DNA of 64,000 bases, taken from the NCBI RefSeq assembly GCF_002101965.1, contig NZ_LQQA01000015.1, positions 186,001 through 250,000 on the forward strand, in the 5' to 3' direction. Origin of the DNA: Mycolicibacterium wolinskyi. Its GTDB lineage: Bacteria > Actinomycetota > Actinomycetes > Mycobacteriales > Mycobacteriaceae. The notes under the pieces were generated by a model, which was not told the origin of the DNA, did not search any database, and saw only the letters and a list, made by a program, of their open reading frames with translations. Each line of letters starts with the position of its first letter. Within the stretch, counting starts at the first letter, position 1. Below are positions 9,623 to 19,236 of this stretch, in pieces. The position numbers were made by a program, and so were the translations under genes.

Positions 9623-10687
9623 TCAGTAGTCGTATCGGCCGAGATCGGTGCTGCCGGAGCGGTATCCGGCATCGACCGTCGTCGCCGACGGAACCAATTC
9701 GGCGGTCACGAGGCCGTGATCGGCGGTGAGTGCGTCCACGATGTCGAACGTCGCGGCGATGCGGTCCGGGGTGTCCACCACGACCGTGGTCACCGGAACC
9801 TGGCGACCGAATTGAAACAACCTGTCGCCGTGAGGTTTCCCGTCACCGTTGAACCCCCAGACGCCACGCAACACGGTTGCGCCTCCGGCGGCGCCGGATT
9901 CCAACAGTCTGCGCACGATGGCCCGGTGGATGGGCACACCGCCGTGCAACGCGGTCTCGGACGTGTGGATCATGAGTTTCTGCCACCGCGCCCGGCCCTG
10001 CTTGTCTTGCCCCGGAAGCGCTTTCGGTCGACTCAATAGTTCGCCGTTGCTCTTGCACAGCTGCGCGCGTTCGACGGTGAACAGCGGCTCCGCCAACAGC
10101 TCGGCCAATTCTCCGAGCACCGCGGCAACCTGATCACCGGTCCCGATCGCGACGATCATCATCGGCACATCGGCGTTGGGGCTCAAGAATCGGGCGCGGC
10201 GCCGCTGTCCGTGCTCGGTGCCATCGACACCGAGGAACACGGTGGCACCGGCGAACCCGTGGCGATGCAGCACCGCGCAGACGGCGCGATATGCCGGCGT
10301 GCCCGCGACGCGGTGGTGGCGGCCGACATAGATGGTCAGTTTGGCCGTCTCGGGTACGGCCGCCGGTGATCCGGCGCTCACCAGGACAGCGCGCTCGAGG
10401 GTGATGAGCCCGCGGGGGACCATCTCGACTGCTCGGTCGGCCAGTGCCGAAATCTTGTCGGCGGTGTCGACCGCCGCGATCGCCACCGGCGGATCCTCGG
10501 ACATGCTCAGCGTCTCGTCGCTGCGCAGCTGGCGGCGCGGACCGAAGCTGGCGATGCCGCGCAGCATGACACTGGTGGCGACGTCAGCCTCGCCGAACAG
10601 GTCGAGCAGTGCGTCGGCGGCGAACCGCCGCCCGTGGCGCTGCCGTTCGCCGAAGTAGGCGGTCAGCTTGAGGTGGTCTGCGCTCAC
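9623..10687 (-). CDS. Protein with three tandem DUF190 domains
   Basis: A 354-residue cytoplasmic protein made of three DUF190 units, each about 100 residues: residues 1-100 (LKLTAYFGERQRHGRRFAADALLDLF), about 113-215 (AKLTIYVGRHHRVAGTPAYRAVCAVLHRHGFAGATVFLG) and about 235-340 (QKLMIHTSETALHGGVPIHRAIVRRLL). DUF190 has a ferredoxin-like/PII-like fold and is usually a single unit next to crcB. The GTG at 10687 overlaps the crcB stop by 4 bp; the open frame upstream runs antisense to crcB coding and was rejected. Context suggests it senses or assists fluoride export, but that is inference. Confidence 0.85.
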   Translation of the reverse strand: MSADHLKLTAYFGERQRHGRRFAADALLDLFGEADVATSVMLRGIASFGPRRQLRSDETLSMSEDPPVAIAAVDTADKISALADRAVEMVPRGLITLERAVLVSAGSPAAVPETAKLTIYVGRHHRVAGTPAYRAVCAVLHRHGFAGATVFLGVDGTEHGQRRRARFLSPNADVPMMIVAIGTGDQVAAVLGELAELLAEPLFTVERAQLCKSNGELLSRPKALPGQDKQGRARWQKLMIHTSETALHGGVPIHRAIVRRLLESGAAGGATVLRGVWGFNGDGKPHGDRLFQFGRQVPVTTVVVDTPDRIAATFDIVDALTADHGLVTAELVPSATTVDAGYRSGSTDLGRYDY

Positions 10688-11052
10688 AGCCGACCGCCCA
10701 ACCACATGCCCAACCATGCAGCGGTCAGACCCAGTGCGACGCTGACCACGATGTTGGCGGCCGCGGGCCAGACTTGACGTTCCTCGGTGAGGCGCTGGGT
10801 TTCCAACATCCAAGTGGAGAACGTGGTGTACGAGCCGACGAAACCGGTGCCCACCAGGAGTGCGGTATGCGGGCTGAGCGCCAGCCCGGCGAGAAAACCG
10901 AGCAACAGCGCACCACTGATGTTCACGACGAGGGTGCCGAACGGGAAGCCGCGCTTGAGTCGCGTCGAGACGGCTCGGTCGATCAAGAACCGGCAGACCG
11001 CGCCGGCCCCACCGAGGAGCGCAACGCCGGTCCACACCAGTGCGGTTGTCAT
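10684..11052 (-). CDS. crcB: CrcB/Fluc fluoride channel subunit 1
   Basis: A 122-residue membrane protein with four hydrophobic segments. It has the Fluc landmarks [35 protein letters not shown] (pore Asn) and [16 protein letters not shown] (the TTFST Phe-box region). Two CrcB genes in tandem are typical of heterodimeric fluoride channels. It overlaps the partner gene (11049) and the DUF190 gene (10687) by 4 bp each. Confidence 0.88.
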   Translation of the reverse strand: MTTALVWTGVALLGGAGAVCRFLIDRAVSTRLKRGFPFGTLVVNISGALLLGFLAGLALSPHTALLVGTGFVGSYTTFSTWMLETQRLTEERQVWPAAANIVVSVALGLTAAWLGMWLGGRL

Positions 11053-11447
11053 GCGCGCACACTCACCCGCCGCACCACGGCGGTGCCGATGACCACTGCG
11101 AGCAATCCTGCGACGATGCTGGCCGCCGTATAACCCGCGGCCAGCGCCCAATGCCCGTGTTCGATCATCGTTATGGTCTCGACCTGCATCGTCGAGAACG
11201 TGGTCAAACCGCCGCAGAAACCGGTGCCCAGCAGCGGCCTGCGGTAACTCGACACCGGCAGGCGTTCCAGCAGCCGGGTGGTGAAATAACCCAACAAAAA
11301 TGCGCCGACGATGTTGACGCAGAACGTCGGCCACGGCCACCGGCCGGGATCGGGAGCCAGAAGCGTCTCAAGGCCGGCGCGGGCCAGCGTGCCCAGGGCG
11401 CCGCCGACGAACACGGCGGCAAGCTCTCGTGGGTCGTGGCCGAACAT
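11049..11447 (-). CDS. crcB: CrcB/Fluc fluoride channel subunit 2
   Basis: A 132-residue four-helix membrane protein with [36 protein letters not shown] and [19 protein letters not shown], matching Fluc. It is probably the second half of a heterodimeric channel with the 10684 product. The Met at 11447 was chosen; longer starts (to 11576) overlap the divergent phosphoglucomutase promoter and coding start. Confidence 0.86.
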   Translation of the reverse strand: MFGHDPRELAAVFVGGALGTLARAGLETLLAPDPGRWPWPTFCVNIVGAFLLGYFTTRLLERLPVSSYRRPLLGTGFCGGLTTFSTMQVETITMIEHGHWALAAGYTAASIVAGLLAVVIGTAVVRRVSVRA

Positions 11448-11526
11448 CCGAAACACGGAGTAAAAGTATGGCGGCAACTCGGCGACTGCCGCGCACCGAC
11501 ATTCGCCAGGGAGCAGAATCGAGATC

Positions 11527-13188
<1,662 letters not shown>

Positions 13189-13219
13189 GTATTCAGCGAG
13201 AAGCGCAGCGGGATCGCGC

Positions 13220-14485
13220 GTGAGTTCCGTAGCGGAGGGTGACTGTTCCAGCCAGACCAAGCCGAACCTGCCCGGTGAAGTCTGGGTCCTGATCGTCGCG
13301 AATGCGGTGATCGCCCTCGGCTACGGTGTCGTCGCGCCGGTGCTGCCGTCCTACGCACGGCACTTCGGTGTCAGCATCAGCGCCGCGACCTTCGTCATCA
13401 CCGCGTTCGCCCTGATGCGGCTGTGTTTCGCACCGGCGACCGGCATGCTGATCCAGCGCATGGGGGAGCGGCGGATCTACGTCAACGGGCTCGTCATCGT
13501 GGCCTTGTCCACCGGCGCCTGCGCCTTCGCACAGACCTATTGGCAGTTGCTGCTCTTCCGGTCGTTGGGCGGGATCGGCTCGACCATGTTCTTCATCTCG
13601 GCGCTCGGACTGATGATCCGGGTGAGTCCAGAAGACGCCCGTGGCCGCGTGGCCGGGATGTTCTCGTCGGCGTTTCTGGTCGGCTCGGTCGGCGGGCCGG
13701 TGCTCGGCAGCCTCACCGCAGGGCTCGGGCTGAGCGCGCCGTTCCTGATCTACGGCGCAGCCCTGCTCGTCGCGGCGGCCGTCGTGTTCATCAGCCTGCG
13801 TCACTCGTCGTTGGCCGCGCCCGACCCGGAGGAGGGCGACAAGGTCACGTTGCGCACCGCGCTGCGCAACCGGGCGTACCGCGCCGCGCTGCTGTCGAAC
13901 TTCGCCACCGGATGGTCGGCTTTCGGCCTGCGGATCGCGCTCGTGCCGCTGTTCATCGCCGAGGTGTTCCACCGTGGTGCCGGCATGGCCGGGCTGGCCC
14001 TGGCCACGTTCGCGATCGGCAACGTGTCCGCCGTGATCCCTAGCGGCTACCTGTCCGACCGGGTGGGCCGGAAGATGCTGCTGATCGTCGGGCTCACGGC
14101 GGCGGGGATCTCGACGGTGCTCGTGGGCTTCACCGATGGTCTGACGCTGTTCCTCGTCAGCGCCTATATCGCGGGCTTCGCGACCGGCATCTTCACGTCG
14201 CCACAGCAGGCCGCGGTCGCCGACATCATCGGCAACAAGGCCCGCGGCGGCACGGCAGTCGCGACATTCCAGATGATGGCCGACGTCGGTTCGATCGGCG
14301 GTTCACTGCTCGTCGGCTTGATCGCGCAGTACCTCTCGTTCTCGTGGGCGTTCGTGATCAGCGGGGCGATCCTCCTCCTGGCCGCCCTGGGCTGGACATT
14401 TGCGCCCGAGACCCGCCCACGGCCGCCCGCGGAGCACACTCCGGCCCGCGCGCTCGGTCCAGAGGCCGGCGGCGAGGTCCCCTGA
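13220..14485 (+). CDS. MFS transporter, DHA1-like exporter
   Basis: A 421-residue membrane protein with about 12 hydrophobic segments. It has a first-loop motif A variant (GMLIQRMGERRIYVNGLV near residue 80), a motif-C-like GGPVLGSLTAG in helix 5, and a second-half motif A (GYLSDRVGRKMLLIVGL near 285). The GTG at 13220 was selected because upstream sequence in this frame overlaps pgm. Substrate cannot be deduced; sequence style fits multidrug or sugar efflux. The serine recombinase on the opposite strand reads through the last ~180 bp of this gene. Confidence 0.85.
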   Translation: MSSVAEGDCSSQTKPNLPGEVWVLIVANAVIALGYGVVAPVLPSYARHFGVSISAATFVITAFALMRLCFAPATGMLIQRMGERRIYVNGLVIVALSTGACAFAQTYWQLLLFRSLGGIGSTMFFISALGLMIRVSPEDARGRVAGMFSSAFLVGSVGGPVLGSLTAGLGLSAPFLIYGAALLVAAAVVFISLRHSSLAAPDPEEGDKVTLRTALRNRAYRAALLSNFATGWSAFGLRIALVPLFIAEVFHRGAGMAGLALATFAIGNVSAVIPSGYLSDRVGRKMLLIVGLTAAGISTVLVGFTDGLTLFLVSAYIAGFATGIFTSPQQAAVADIIGNKARGGTAVATFQMMADVGSIGGSLLVGLIAQYLSFSWAFVISGAILLLAALGWTFAPETRPRPPAEHTPARALGPEAGGEVP

Positions 14486-16210
14486 CCAGCGATTTTGAAC
14501 CAGGGGTAGCCGTGGTGTAACTTCGATGAGCACGACATCAGGGGCTATGGCGCAGCTGGTAGCGCACCACACTGGCAGTGTGGGGGTCAGGGGTTCGAGT
14601 CCCCTTAGCTCCACCCAAGAGACGACCATCGAACCCTTGATGGTCGAATATGTCCTCGGACGTAGGGATTCCTCGCCTGTGTGACGGCCTGGATCAGTGA
14701 CGGTGGCGGTTTCGATGATCTCGAACAGTTCCGTGTGCTTGGCGCTGGCCATCGGTTGTTTTTCGGATGTGTCCAGGATGATGCGCTCGAAAAACGCCTG
14801 GTTGAAGTCACGACGGAGATTTCCGGGCGCCTGTGCGTACGCGGTAGCGCACTGGCTGATGATCCGTAGCACCTTCTCGATCATGGTCGCGTAGTCGATG
14901 GCAGCGGAGTTGAGTAGTGTCTGCTGCTGTTCGATCTGAGCTAGTTGTGAAGCGAGCGCGGTCTGCTTGTCGCGGGCGATGTCGCGCGGAACGGTACCGT
15001 CCATCGCCAGTTCGGCCCACTTGAGTCGCTCGCGCTTGATGTCGGCGACGCGACGTTGTAGCAGAGTCCGCTCTTGTGAGGATTGGGCGTCGTGCGCTGT
15101 CAGATCGTCGAGGAGGCCGGCCCGGATTGTCTCCAGGCTTGAGGCGGGGATTTTCGTGCCGGCCCACAACGACACGATGGCTGTTTCGACGCGTTCATCT
15201 GTCATGTAGGGGAGGTCGCAGCCGTTCTTGCGGTTGTGCCGGCCGCCGCAGAACCAGTAGGCGTATTTGCCGCCGTGCCTGCCCGTGGAGATGGCGTAGA
15301 GCAGTTTCGCGCCGCATCGACCGCAGTACAGTGAGCCGGCCAGGTAGTGCTGGCGCCGGTAGGACCGCTCACCGGATTGACGGTGTGCACTGAGGACCTG
15401 TTGCACGTGCTCGAATGTCGCTGTATCGATGAGAGGTTCGTGCTTGCCTGGGTATTCAACGCCTTCCCAGCTGACGTAGCCCAAGTAGTAGCGGTTGCGC
15501 AGGACGTTGTGCAGCTTGTTCGCCGGGAGCGGTCGCGCGGCTCGCTTCGCGGTCGAGCGTTGGCGCAGTCCCCGAGCTTCAAGTACGTCGGCGAGGTTGT
15601 ACAAGCTCCAATCACCGGTGGCGTACTGCTCGAAGGCCCACACGATGTGTGGTGCGCGTTCTGGATCGGTACGCACGGTGCGGATTTCGTGGCCGTCGAT
15701 GGTCTCGCGAACGTTGAGGTAGCCGATCGGTGCGACGGTGGGCGTGCCGCCGTTCTTCGCTTTCTGTCGCGCACCTTTGGCGACTTCGTTGGCGAGGTTT
15801 CGGCTGTAGAACTCGGCAATGCTTGACATGATGCCGTGGAGAAGTAGCCCACTCGGCGTTGTGTCGATGTTTTCCGTGACGCTGACAAGTGCGCATCCCG
15901 CGGCCTGGAGCGCAAGGTTGATTTGGACGTCGTCGGCGCGGTTTCGCGCCAGGCGGTCGACTTTGTGGACGATGACGTAGGTCGTTGGGTTGTGTGCGAT
16001 GTGGGCCAACATGCGTTGCAGCGCCGGGCGTCCCACCGATCTTGCCGATTCGCCCGCGTCCACGAATTCTTCGATCACGGTCGCGCCCAACGATTCTGCC
16101 TTGCGCCGACAGGCATCTCGCTGCGCGGGGATAGAAAACCCTTCGGCTTCGTTGCCGCGCGTAGCTTGCTCGCGGGTACTCACCCGGAGGTATACGACCG
16201 CAGTTTTCAC
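14303..16210 (-). CDS. Large serine recombinase (site-specific integrase)
   Basis: A 635-residue recombinase, start GTG at 16210 with AGGAGACACA upstream. The N-terminal resolvase domain starts AVVYLRVSTREQ (catalytic Ser near residue 11) and continues VIHKVDRLARNRADD. The recombinase domain covers about 160-290, and the zinc ribbon LYCGRCGAKLLY...GCDLPY lies near 310-350. A coiled-coil region around 380-430 precedes the C-terminal tail. The last ~100 residues, from VELRGLEPLTPTLPVW onward, are the antisense translation of tRNA-Ala and then of the MFS gene 3' end. The biological C-terminus therefore probably changes between integrated and excised states. Mediates integration or excision; cytoplasmic. 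Confidence 0.85.
   Translation of the reverse strand: MKTAVVYLRVSTREQATRGNEAEGFSIPAQRDACRRKAESLGATVIEEFVDAGESARSVGRPALQRMLAHIAHNPTTYVIVHKVDRLARNRADDVQINLALQAAGCALVSVTENIDTTPSGLLLHGIMSSIAEFYSRNLANEVAKGARQKAKNGGTPTVAPIGYLNVRETIDGHEIRTVRTDPERAPHIVWAFEQYATGDWSLYNLADVLEARGLRQRSTAKRAARPLPANKLHNVLRNRYYLGYVSWEGVEYPGKHEPLIDTATFEHVQQVLSAHRQSGERSYRRQHYLAGSLYCGRCGAKLLYAISTGRHGGKYAYWFCGGRHNRKNGCDLPYMTDERVETAIVSLWAGTKIPASSLETIRAGLLDDLTAHDAQSSQERTLLQRRVADIKRERLKWAELAMDGTVPRDIARDKQTALASQLAQIEQQQTLLNSAAIDYATMIEKVLRIISQCATAYAQAPGNLRRDFNQAFFERIILDTSEKQPMASAKHTELFEIIETATVTDPGRHTGEESLRPRTYSTIKGSMVVSWVELRGLEPLTPTLPVWCATSCAIAPDVVLIEVTPRLPLVQNRWSGDLAAGLWTERAGRSVLRGRPWAGLGRKCPAQGGQEEDRPADHERPREREVLRDQADEQ
14541..14613 (+). 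tRNA. tRNA-Ala (GGC)
   Basis: A 73-nt cloverleaf read by eye: acceptor GGGGCTA/TAGCTCC with one G-U pair, D-arm GCGC...GCGC, anticodon stem CCACA/TGTGG with loop CTGGCAG (anticodon GGC at 14574-14576), T-arm AGGGG-TTCGAGT-CCCCT and discriminator A. CCA is not encoded. The 3' end adjoins mobile DNA carrying a recombinase gene that reads antisense through the whole tRNA, so this is the likely attL. A tRNA-Ala gene is the known attachment site of mycobacteriophage Ms6 in M. smegmatis. Confidence 0.93.
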
Positions 16211-16261
16211 TGTGTCTCCTGTTCGTGGTCACTGGGATTGGGTAATACGCTGGTCTGATCG

Positions 16262-17641
16262 TCAGTTGTGGAGTGGGCCTACATCGACGCGTTCCGGTTG
16301 ACGGCTATTCGTGACGGCTACGTAGCCAAGCAGGTGCGTGTTTGTGCGTGCTCGTAGTTGTGTGATTACAGAGGTCAGAGAGTGTCTGTCGCCTAGCATT
16401 TTTCTCCTCTTAAGCAGGGTGTCGAGGGTTCGAGCCCCTCCTGGCCCTCCAGAGATGATTGATGTACTGGTGACAACAGATTCGGCGATTGACGGCTGAA
16501 TTTGACGGCTACGGCCACTGTCATCGGATGTAACGAGTAGCGCTTGACCAAGTCGGTCGAGCGCTGTTTGTTGTGTGGCGGTGTTGGCATGTTGGTAGAT
16601 CTGCTGGGTTGTCGAGATGTGGGCGTGGCCGAGAATGAGTTGCGCATCGCGGGCGGGTGCGCCGAGGTCTTTGAGCAGGGTGGCGGTCATGTGCCGTAGA
16701 TCGTGGACGCGTATGCGGCGCAGTCCAGCCCGTTCGCGAAGCGCGTGGAATGCCCGCACGAAGTTGCGCGGCCAGAGTGGCGAGCCGGCGGTCGTCGTCA
16801 CCACCAGATTCCATGTGTTGGCTGCAGTGTTCTGTCGCGCTTGATGTCGTGCCAGCACCGTCCGCAGTATCGGTAGCAGTGGCAGGTCGCGCTTGCCCGC
16901 ACTGGTTTTCACCGGACCGACCTGGAGCTGTCCGCCGATCTGTTGGAGTTGTTGGCGGATATGAATTTCGTTGCGGTCCCAGTCGACATCGCTCCATCGG
17001 AGGCCGAGCATTTCACCGCGGCGCAGTCCGAGGATCATCAGCAGGAGGTAGGCCGGGAACAAGGCGTCGTTTCTGGCTTGTGCGAGGAAGCGTGACGCTT
17101 CAGCGGCAGTCCAGGGTGTGCGGTCCTTTTTCTCCCACGCGGGGAGTTCGACCAAGCGAGCGACGTTGCGGGTGACCAATTCTTCGCGCATGGCGCGGGT
17201 GAGTGCGGCGCTCAGGACGGTTCGAGTGGCGCGCACCGTTCGAACCGAGTGGCCGTCGGCCAGTTGTCGGTTCAGGATCATTTGCAGTTCGGCGACGGAT
17301 AGTCGCAGCAGCGGCTTCATGCCGAGTCGGGGTTTGAGGTGGTTTCTGATTACTGACTCGTAGAGTTCAATTGTCCTTGGTCGCAATGTGAGCGGTGCCA
17401 CTTCGCGCATCCAGTAGTCAAGGTATGCCGCGATTGTCCATGATCGCTCCGGTACGGGCACGCCGCGCTGCGAGGTGGCCAGATATTCGTTCAACCGCGT
17501 GTGGGCTTCGCTTCGCGTTTTGCCGTAGACCCGTATGCGGCGGCGCCCACCGCTGGCGGTCGGCAGGTATGCGGCGCCTTCCCATCGCCCGTCTTTTCTC
17601 CGGTAGATGGTGCCTTCGCCGGTCGGTCGCCGCCCCGTCAT
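16262..17641 (-). CDS. Tyrosine recombinase/phage-type integrase
   Basis: A 459-residue integrase with an arm-binding-like N-terminus (GEGTIYRRKDGRWEGAAYLP) and a core SAM-like domain (SWTIAAYLDYWMREV). Catalytic motifs are Arg in ILGLRRGEMLGLRWSDVD, HxxR in RVHDLRHMTATLL, and LGHAHISTTQQIYQHANTATQ with the nucleophile Tyr. Its C-terminal part (GGPGGARTLDTLLKRRK) is encoded over a tRNA-3'-half-like sequence, so the residues after it may be junction-dependent. ATG at 17641 overlaps the excisionase stop by 4 bp. It lies directly beside the serine recombinase, implying two mobility events. Confidence 0.9.
   Translation of the reverse strand: MTGRRPTGEGTIYRRKDGRWEGAAYLPTASGGRRRIRVYGKTRSEAHTRLNEYLATSQRGVPVPERSWTIAAYLDYWMREVAPLTLRPRTIELYESVIRNHLKPRLGMKPLLRLSVAELQMILNRQLADGHSVRTVRATRTVLSAALTRAMREELVTRNVARLVELPAWEKKDRTPWTAAEASRFLAQARNDALFPAYLLLMILGLRRGEMLGLRWSDVDWDRNEIHIRQQLQQIGGQLQVGPVKTSAGKRDLPLLPILRTVLARHQARQNTAANTWNLVVTTTAGSPLWPRNFVRAFHALRERAGLRRIRVHDLRHMTATLLKDLGAPARDAQLILGHAHISTTQQIYQHANTATQQTALDRLGQALLVTSDDSGRSRQIQPSIAESVVTSTSIISGGPGGARTLDTLLKRRKMLGDRHSLTSVITQLRARTNTHLLGYVAVTNSRQPERVDVGPLHN
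16407..16451. other. tRNA 3'-half-like attachment site inside the tyrosine integrase gene
   Basis: Read on the + strand this is CTCTTAA (anticodon-type loop, CTT), a GCAGG stem half, variable GTGTC, T-arm GAGGG-TTCGAGC-CCCTC, acceptor half CTGGCCC, T, then CCA. Nothing upstream completes a cloverleaf, so it is a half-tRNA as left at an att site. By loop position it resembles tRNA-Lys(CTT). It overlaps the 3' coding region of the integrase, a common arrangement for tRNA-targeting integrases. Confidence 0.6.
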
Positions 17642-18003
17642 GGGGCTTCTCCAGCGTGGCGCAGGGTGAGGACGAAGCGGTCGATTTCGGCGCGTGCGAC
17701 AAAGCGGCGGCGGCCAATTGTCACGGTTGCGAGACTGCGTTGGTGGATAAGTCGGTAGAAACTCCAGCGGCTGATGCGAAGTTGGTTGCATGCTTCTGGG
17801 ACCGTCAACAGTTCCTCGTGTCGATCCGTGAGTTCGAGTTGTGACAGGTAGTGCGCCAACTGCGTGTCGTCGAGTGCCTGGCCGTCAGCAAGTCGAAGTG
17901 CCGATTCGCCAAGAACCCGGAGGAGCCTGCGTGTTTGGGCGTCAATGCTGGCAGTGTCAGAGGGGCTACTGGCCCGGTGTTGCTTGATGTGGTCGGTGTT
18001 CAT
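17638..18003 (-). CDS. Excisionase-like helix-turn-helix protein
   Basis: A 121-residue protein whose C-terminal half (LLTVPEACNQLRISRWSFYRLIHQRSLATVTIGRRRFVARAEIDRF) is the MerR-like HTH of excisionase-type DNA-binding proteins. The N-terminal half is hydrophilic. The ATG at 18003 overlaps the ImmA-like gene by 4 bp and the stop overlaps the integrase start by 4 bp, so immA-xis-int form one unit. Likely directs the tyrosine integrase towards excision. Confidence 0.83.
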   Translation of the reverse strand: MNTDHIKQHRASSPSDTASIDAQTRRLLRVLGESALRLADGQALDDTQLAHYLSQLELTDRHEELLTVPEACNQLRISRWSFYRLIHQRSLATVTIGRRRFVARAEIDRFVLTLRHAGEAP

Positions 18004-18674
18004 GCCGGCAGCGCTCCTTCCTCCGCTGAATCGCTGCGAGTATCTGGCGGAGGCAGTTCGACTTCGTTGTCGGCGATGAATGGGAGTGGTGCGGGCAGGT
18101 GGCGCAGGTGGTGGTGTTCGACGAGGCCGGTTTGTGTGAGTCGCCGACCGATGGTGGTTTCGCTGACTTGGAAGGTGTCGGCGAGTTCGCCGGTGGTGCG
18201 GATGCCGTTGTCCCACAGGGTCTTGAGGAAGGTGCGCGGGACGAGCAGGCAGTCGGCGAAGTAGTCGGCGACTTGTTCGGCTTGGGCGTCGGGGCTGGTG
18301 CGGCGGGTGCCGCGGTAGAGCATTGCTTGTCGGCCGTGGTCGATGATGTGTTTGAATTCGTGGGCCAGGGTGTAGCGGATGCGGGTCGGCGATTCGGCGC
18401 GTGAGAGCTGGATGACCCAGACTTGGCGGTTGGCGTCCCAGAAGCTGGCGCCCCAGAAGAGCTGGCCGATGTATTCGACGGTGATTTTGGGTAGGTCACT
18501 GATGATCTCGGTGGGGACGGGTCCGGCGGTGATGCCGTGTAGTTTGAGCAGCCGGTTGGCTTGGCGTTCGGCGATGCGCAGGGATTCGGCGAACGGTATG
18601 CGTCCGTGCGTGGGGATGAGGCTGCGCAGAGTGCCAAGCACGCTCCTGGTTGTTGGTTGTTGATGCTGATCCAC
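18000..18674 (-). CDS. ImmA/IrrE-type metallopeptidase
   Basis: A 224-residue protein with the zinc-protease motif YTLAHEFKHIIDHG (HExxH variant) near residue 105 and a downstream AEQVADYFADCLLVPRTFL helix typical of ImmA/IrrE. The GTG at 18674 is preferred because AAGGAGGG lies just upstream; a GTG 5 codons earlier overlaps that ribosome site. ImmA proteases cleave the partner XRE repressor to induce mobile elements. The neighbouring XRE gene at 19114 is the obvious target. Confidence 0.88.
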   Translation of the reverse strand: MDQHQQPTTRSVLGTLRSLIPTHGRIPFAESLRIAERQANRLLKLHGITAGPVPTEIISDLPKITVEYIGQLFWGASFWDANRQVWVIQLSRAESPTRIRYTLAHEFKHIIDHGRQAMLYRGTRRTSPDAQAEQVADYFADCLLVPRTFLKTLWDNGIRTTGELADTFQVSETTIGRRLTQTGLVEHHHLRHLPAPLPFIADNEVELPPPDTRSDSAEEGALPA

Positions 18675-18724
18675 GTACCCTCCTTCCACCCTGTGGGGTT
18701 GTTGTCTCGTTTGTTGTTCGGTTG

Positions 18725-19114
18725 TTATTCGTCTTCGCCGTCGATCGGTCCGGCGCGCTGGTCGAAGCTGATGCCGTAGCGCCGGGCGACGTCGGTGAAG
18801 TGGGCTTCGATCTCGTTGACCGCGGCTGGTGGCAGTTGGCGGTATTTGGTGCGCAGGTAGGGGCGCATGGTCGGCAGTTCCTGCGCGGCTACCCAGCCGG
18901 CGGCGGCGAACAGGTCGCTGGCCGGGATACCGAGCGCGTCACCGATGGCCTGCAGTGTCTCGGCCTTGGGGCTGACGGTCGTGCCGGTTTCGATGTGCCA
19001 GACCGTTGCGACGTCCAGACCGGCGCGCCGTGCCAGTTCGGCAACGCTGAGTCCCAATGCTTGCCGCTTGCGCATTACGATGTCAGTCAGGCGGGTGTGT
19101 TGTTTTGGTGTCAT
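18725..19114 (-). CDS. XRE-family repressor (putative ImmR-like regulator of the element)
   Basis: A 129-residue protein with the HTH in residues ~10-65 (RLTDIVMRKRQALGLSVAELARRAGLDVATVWHIETGTTVSPKAETLQAIGDALG). The C-terminal ~60-residue acidic tail may be the part sensed or cleaved by the neighbouring ImmA-like protease. ATG has CGGAGG upstream. A palindrome (19155-19172) overlaps its predicted promoter and recurs before the transfer operon. Confidence 0.87.
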   Translation of the reverse strand: MTPKQHTRLTDIVMRKRQALGLSVAELARRAGLDVATVWHIETGTTVSPKAETLQAIGDALGIPASDLFAAAGWVAAQELPTMRPYLRTKYRQLPPAAVNEIEAHFTDVARRYGISFDQRAGPIDGEDE

Positions 19115-19154
19115 TTGCGTTGCCTCCGTTCATATTTCCCATTTTACGTCCGTT

Positions 19155-19172
19155 CATTGAATTGGTTCAATG
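19155..19172. promoter_or_regulatory. Operator candidate TTGAA-N4-TTCAA upstream of XRE gene
   Basis: CATTGAATTGGTTCAATG is a perfect 7+4+7 inverted repeat 41-58 bp before the XRE start. On the minus strand its TTGAAC lies 18 bp before TAAAAT, so it would overlap a -35 element. The same TTGAA-N4-TTCAA core occurs twice upstream of the transfer operon. Confidence 0.65.
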
Positions 19173-19236
19173 CCAATTGACAATTTGACAACGTAAATCC
19201 ATTGACGGACAAAGGATTTCCTTACCTCGCCGGTGG

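Noticed and set aside
9623..11062. Extended N-terminus for the DUF190 protein
   Set aside because: The added 125 codons run antisense-like through crcB coding and are Arg/Pro-rich; the GTG at 10687 gives the usual 4-bp overlap.
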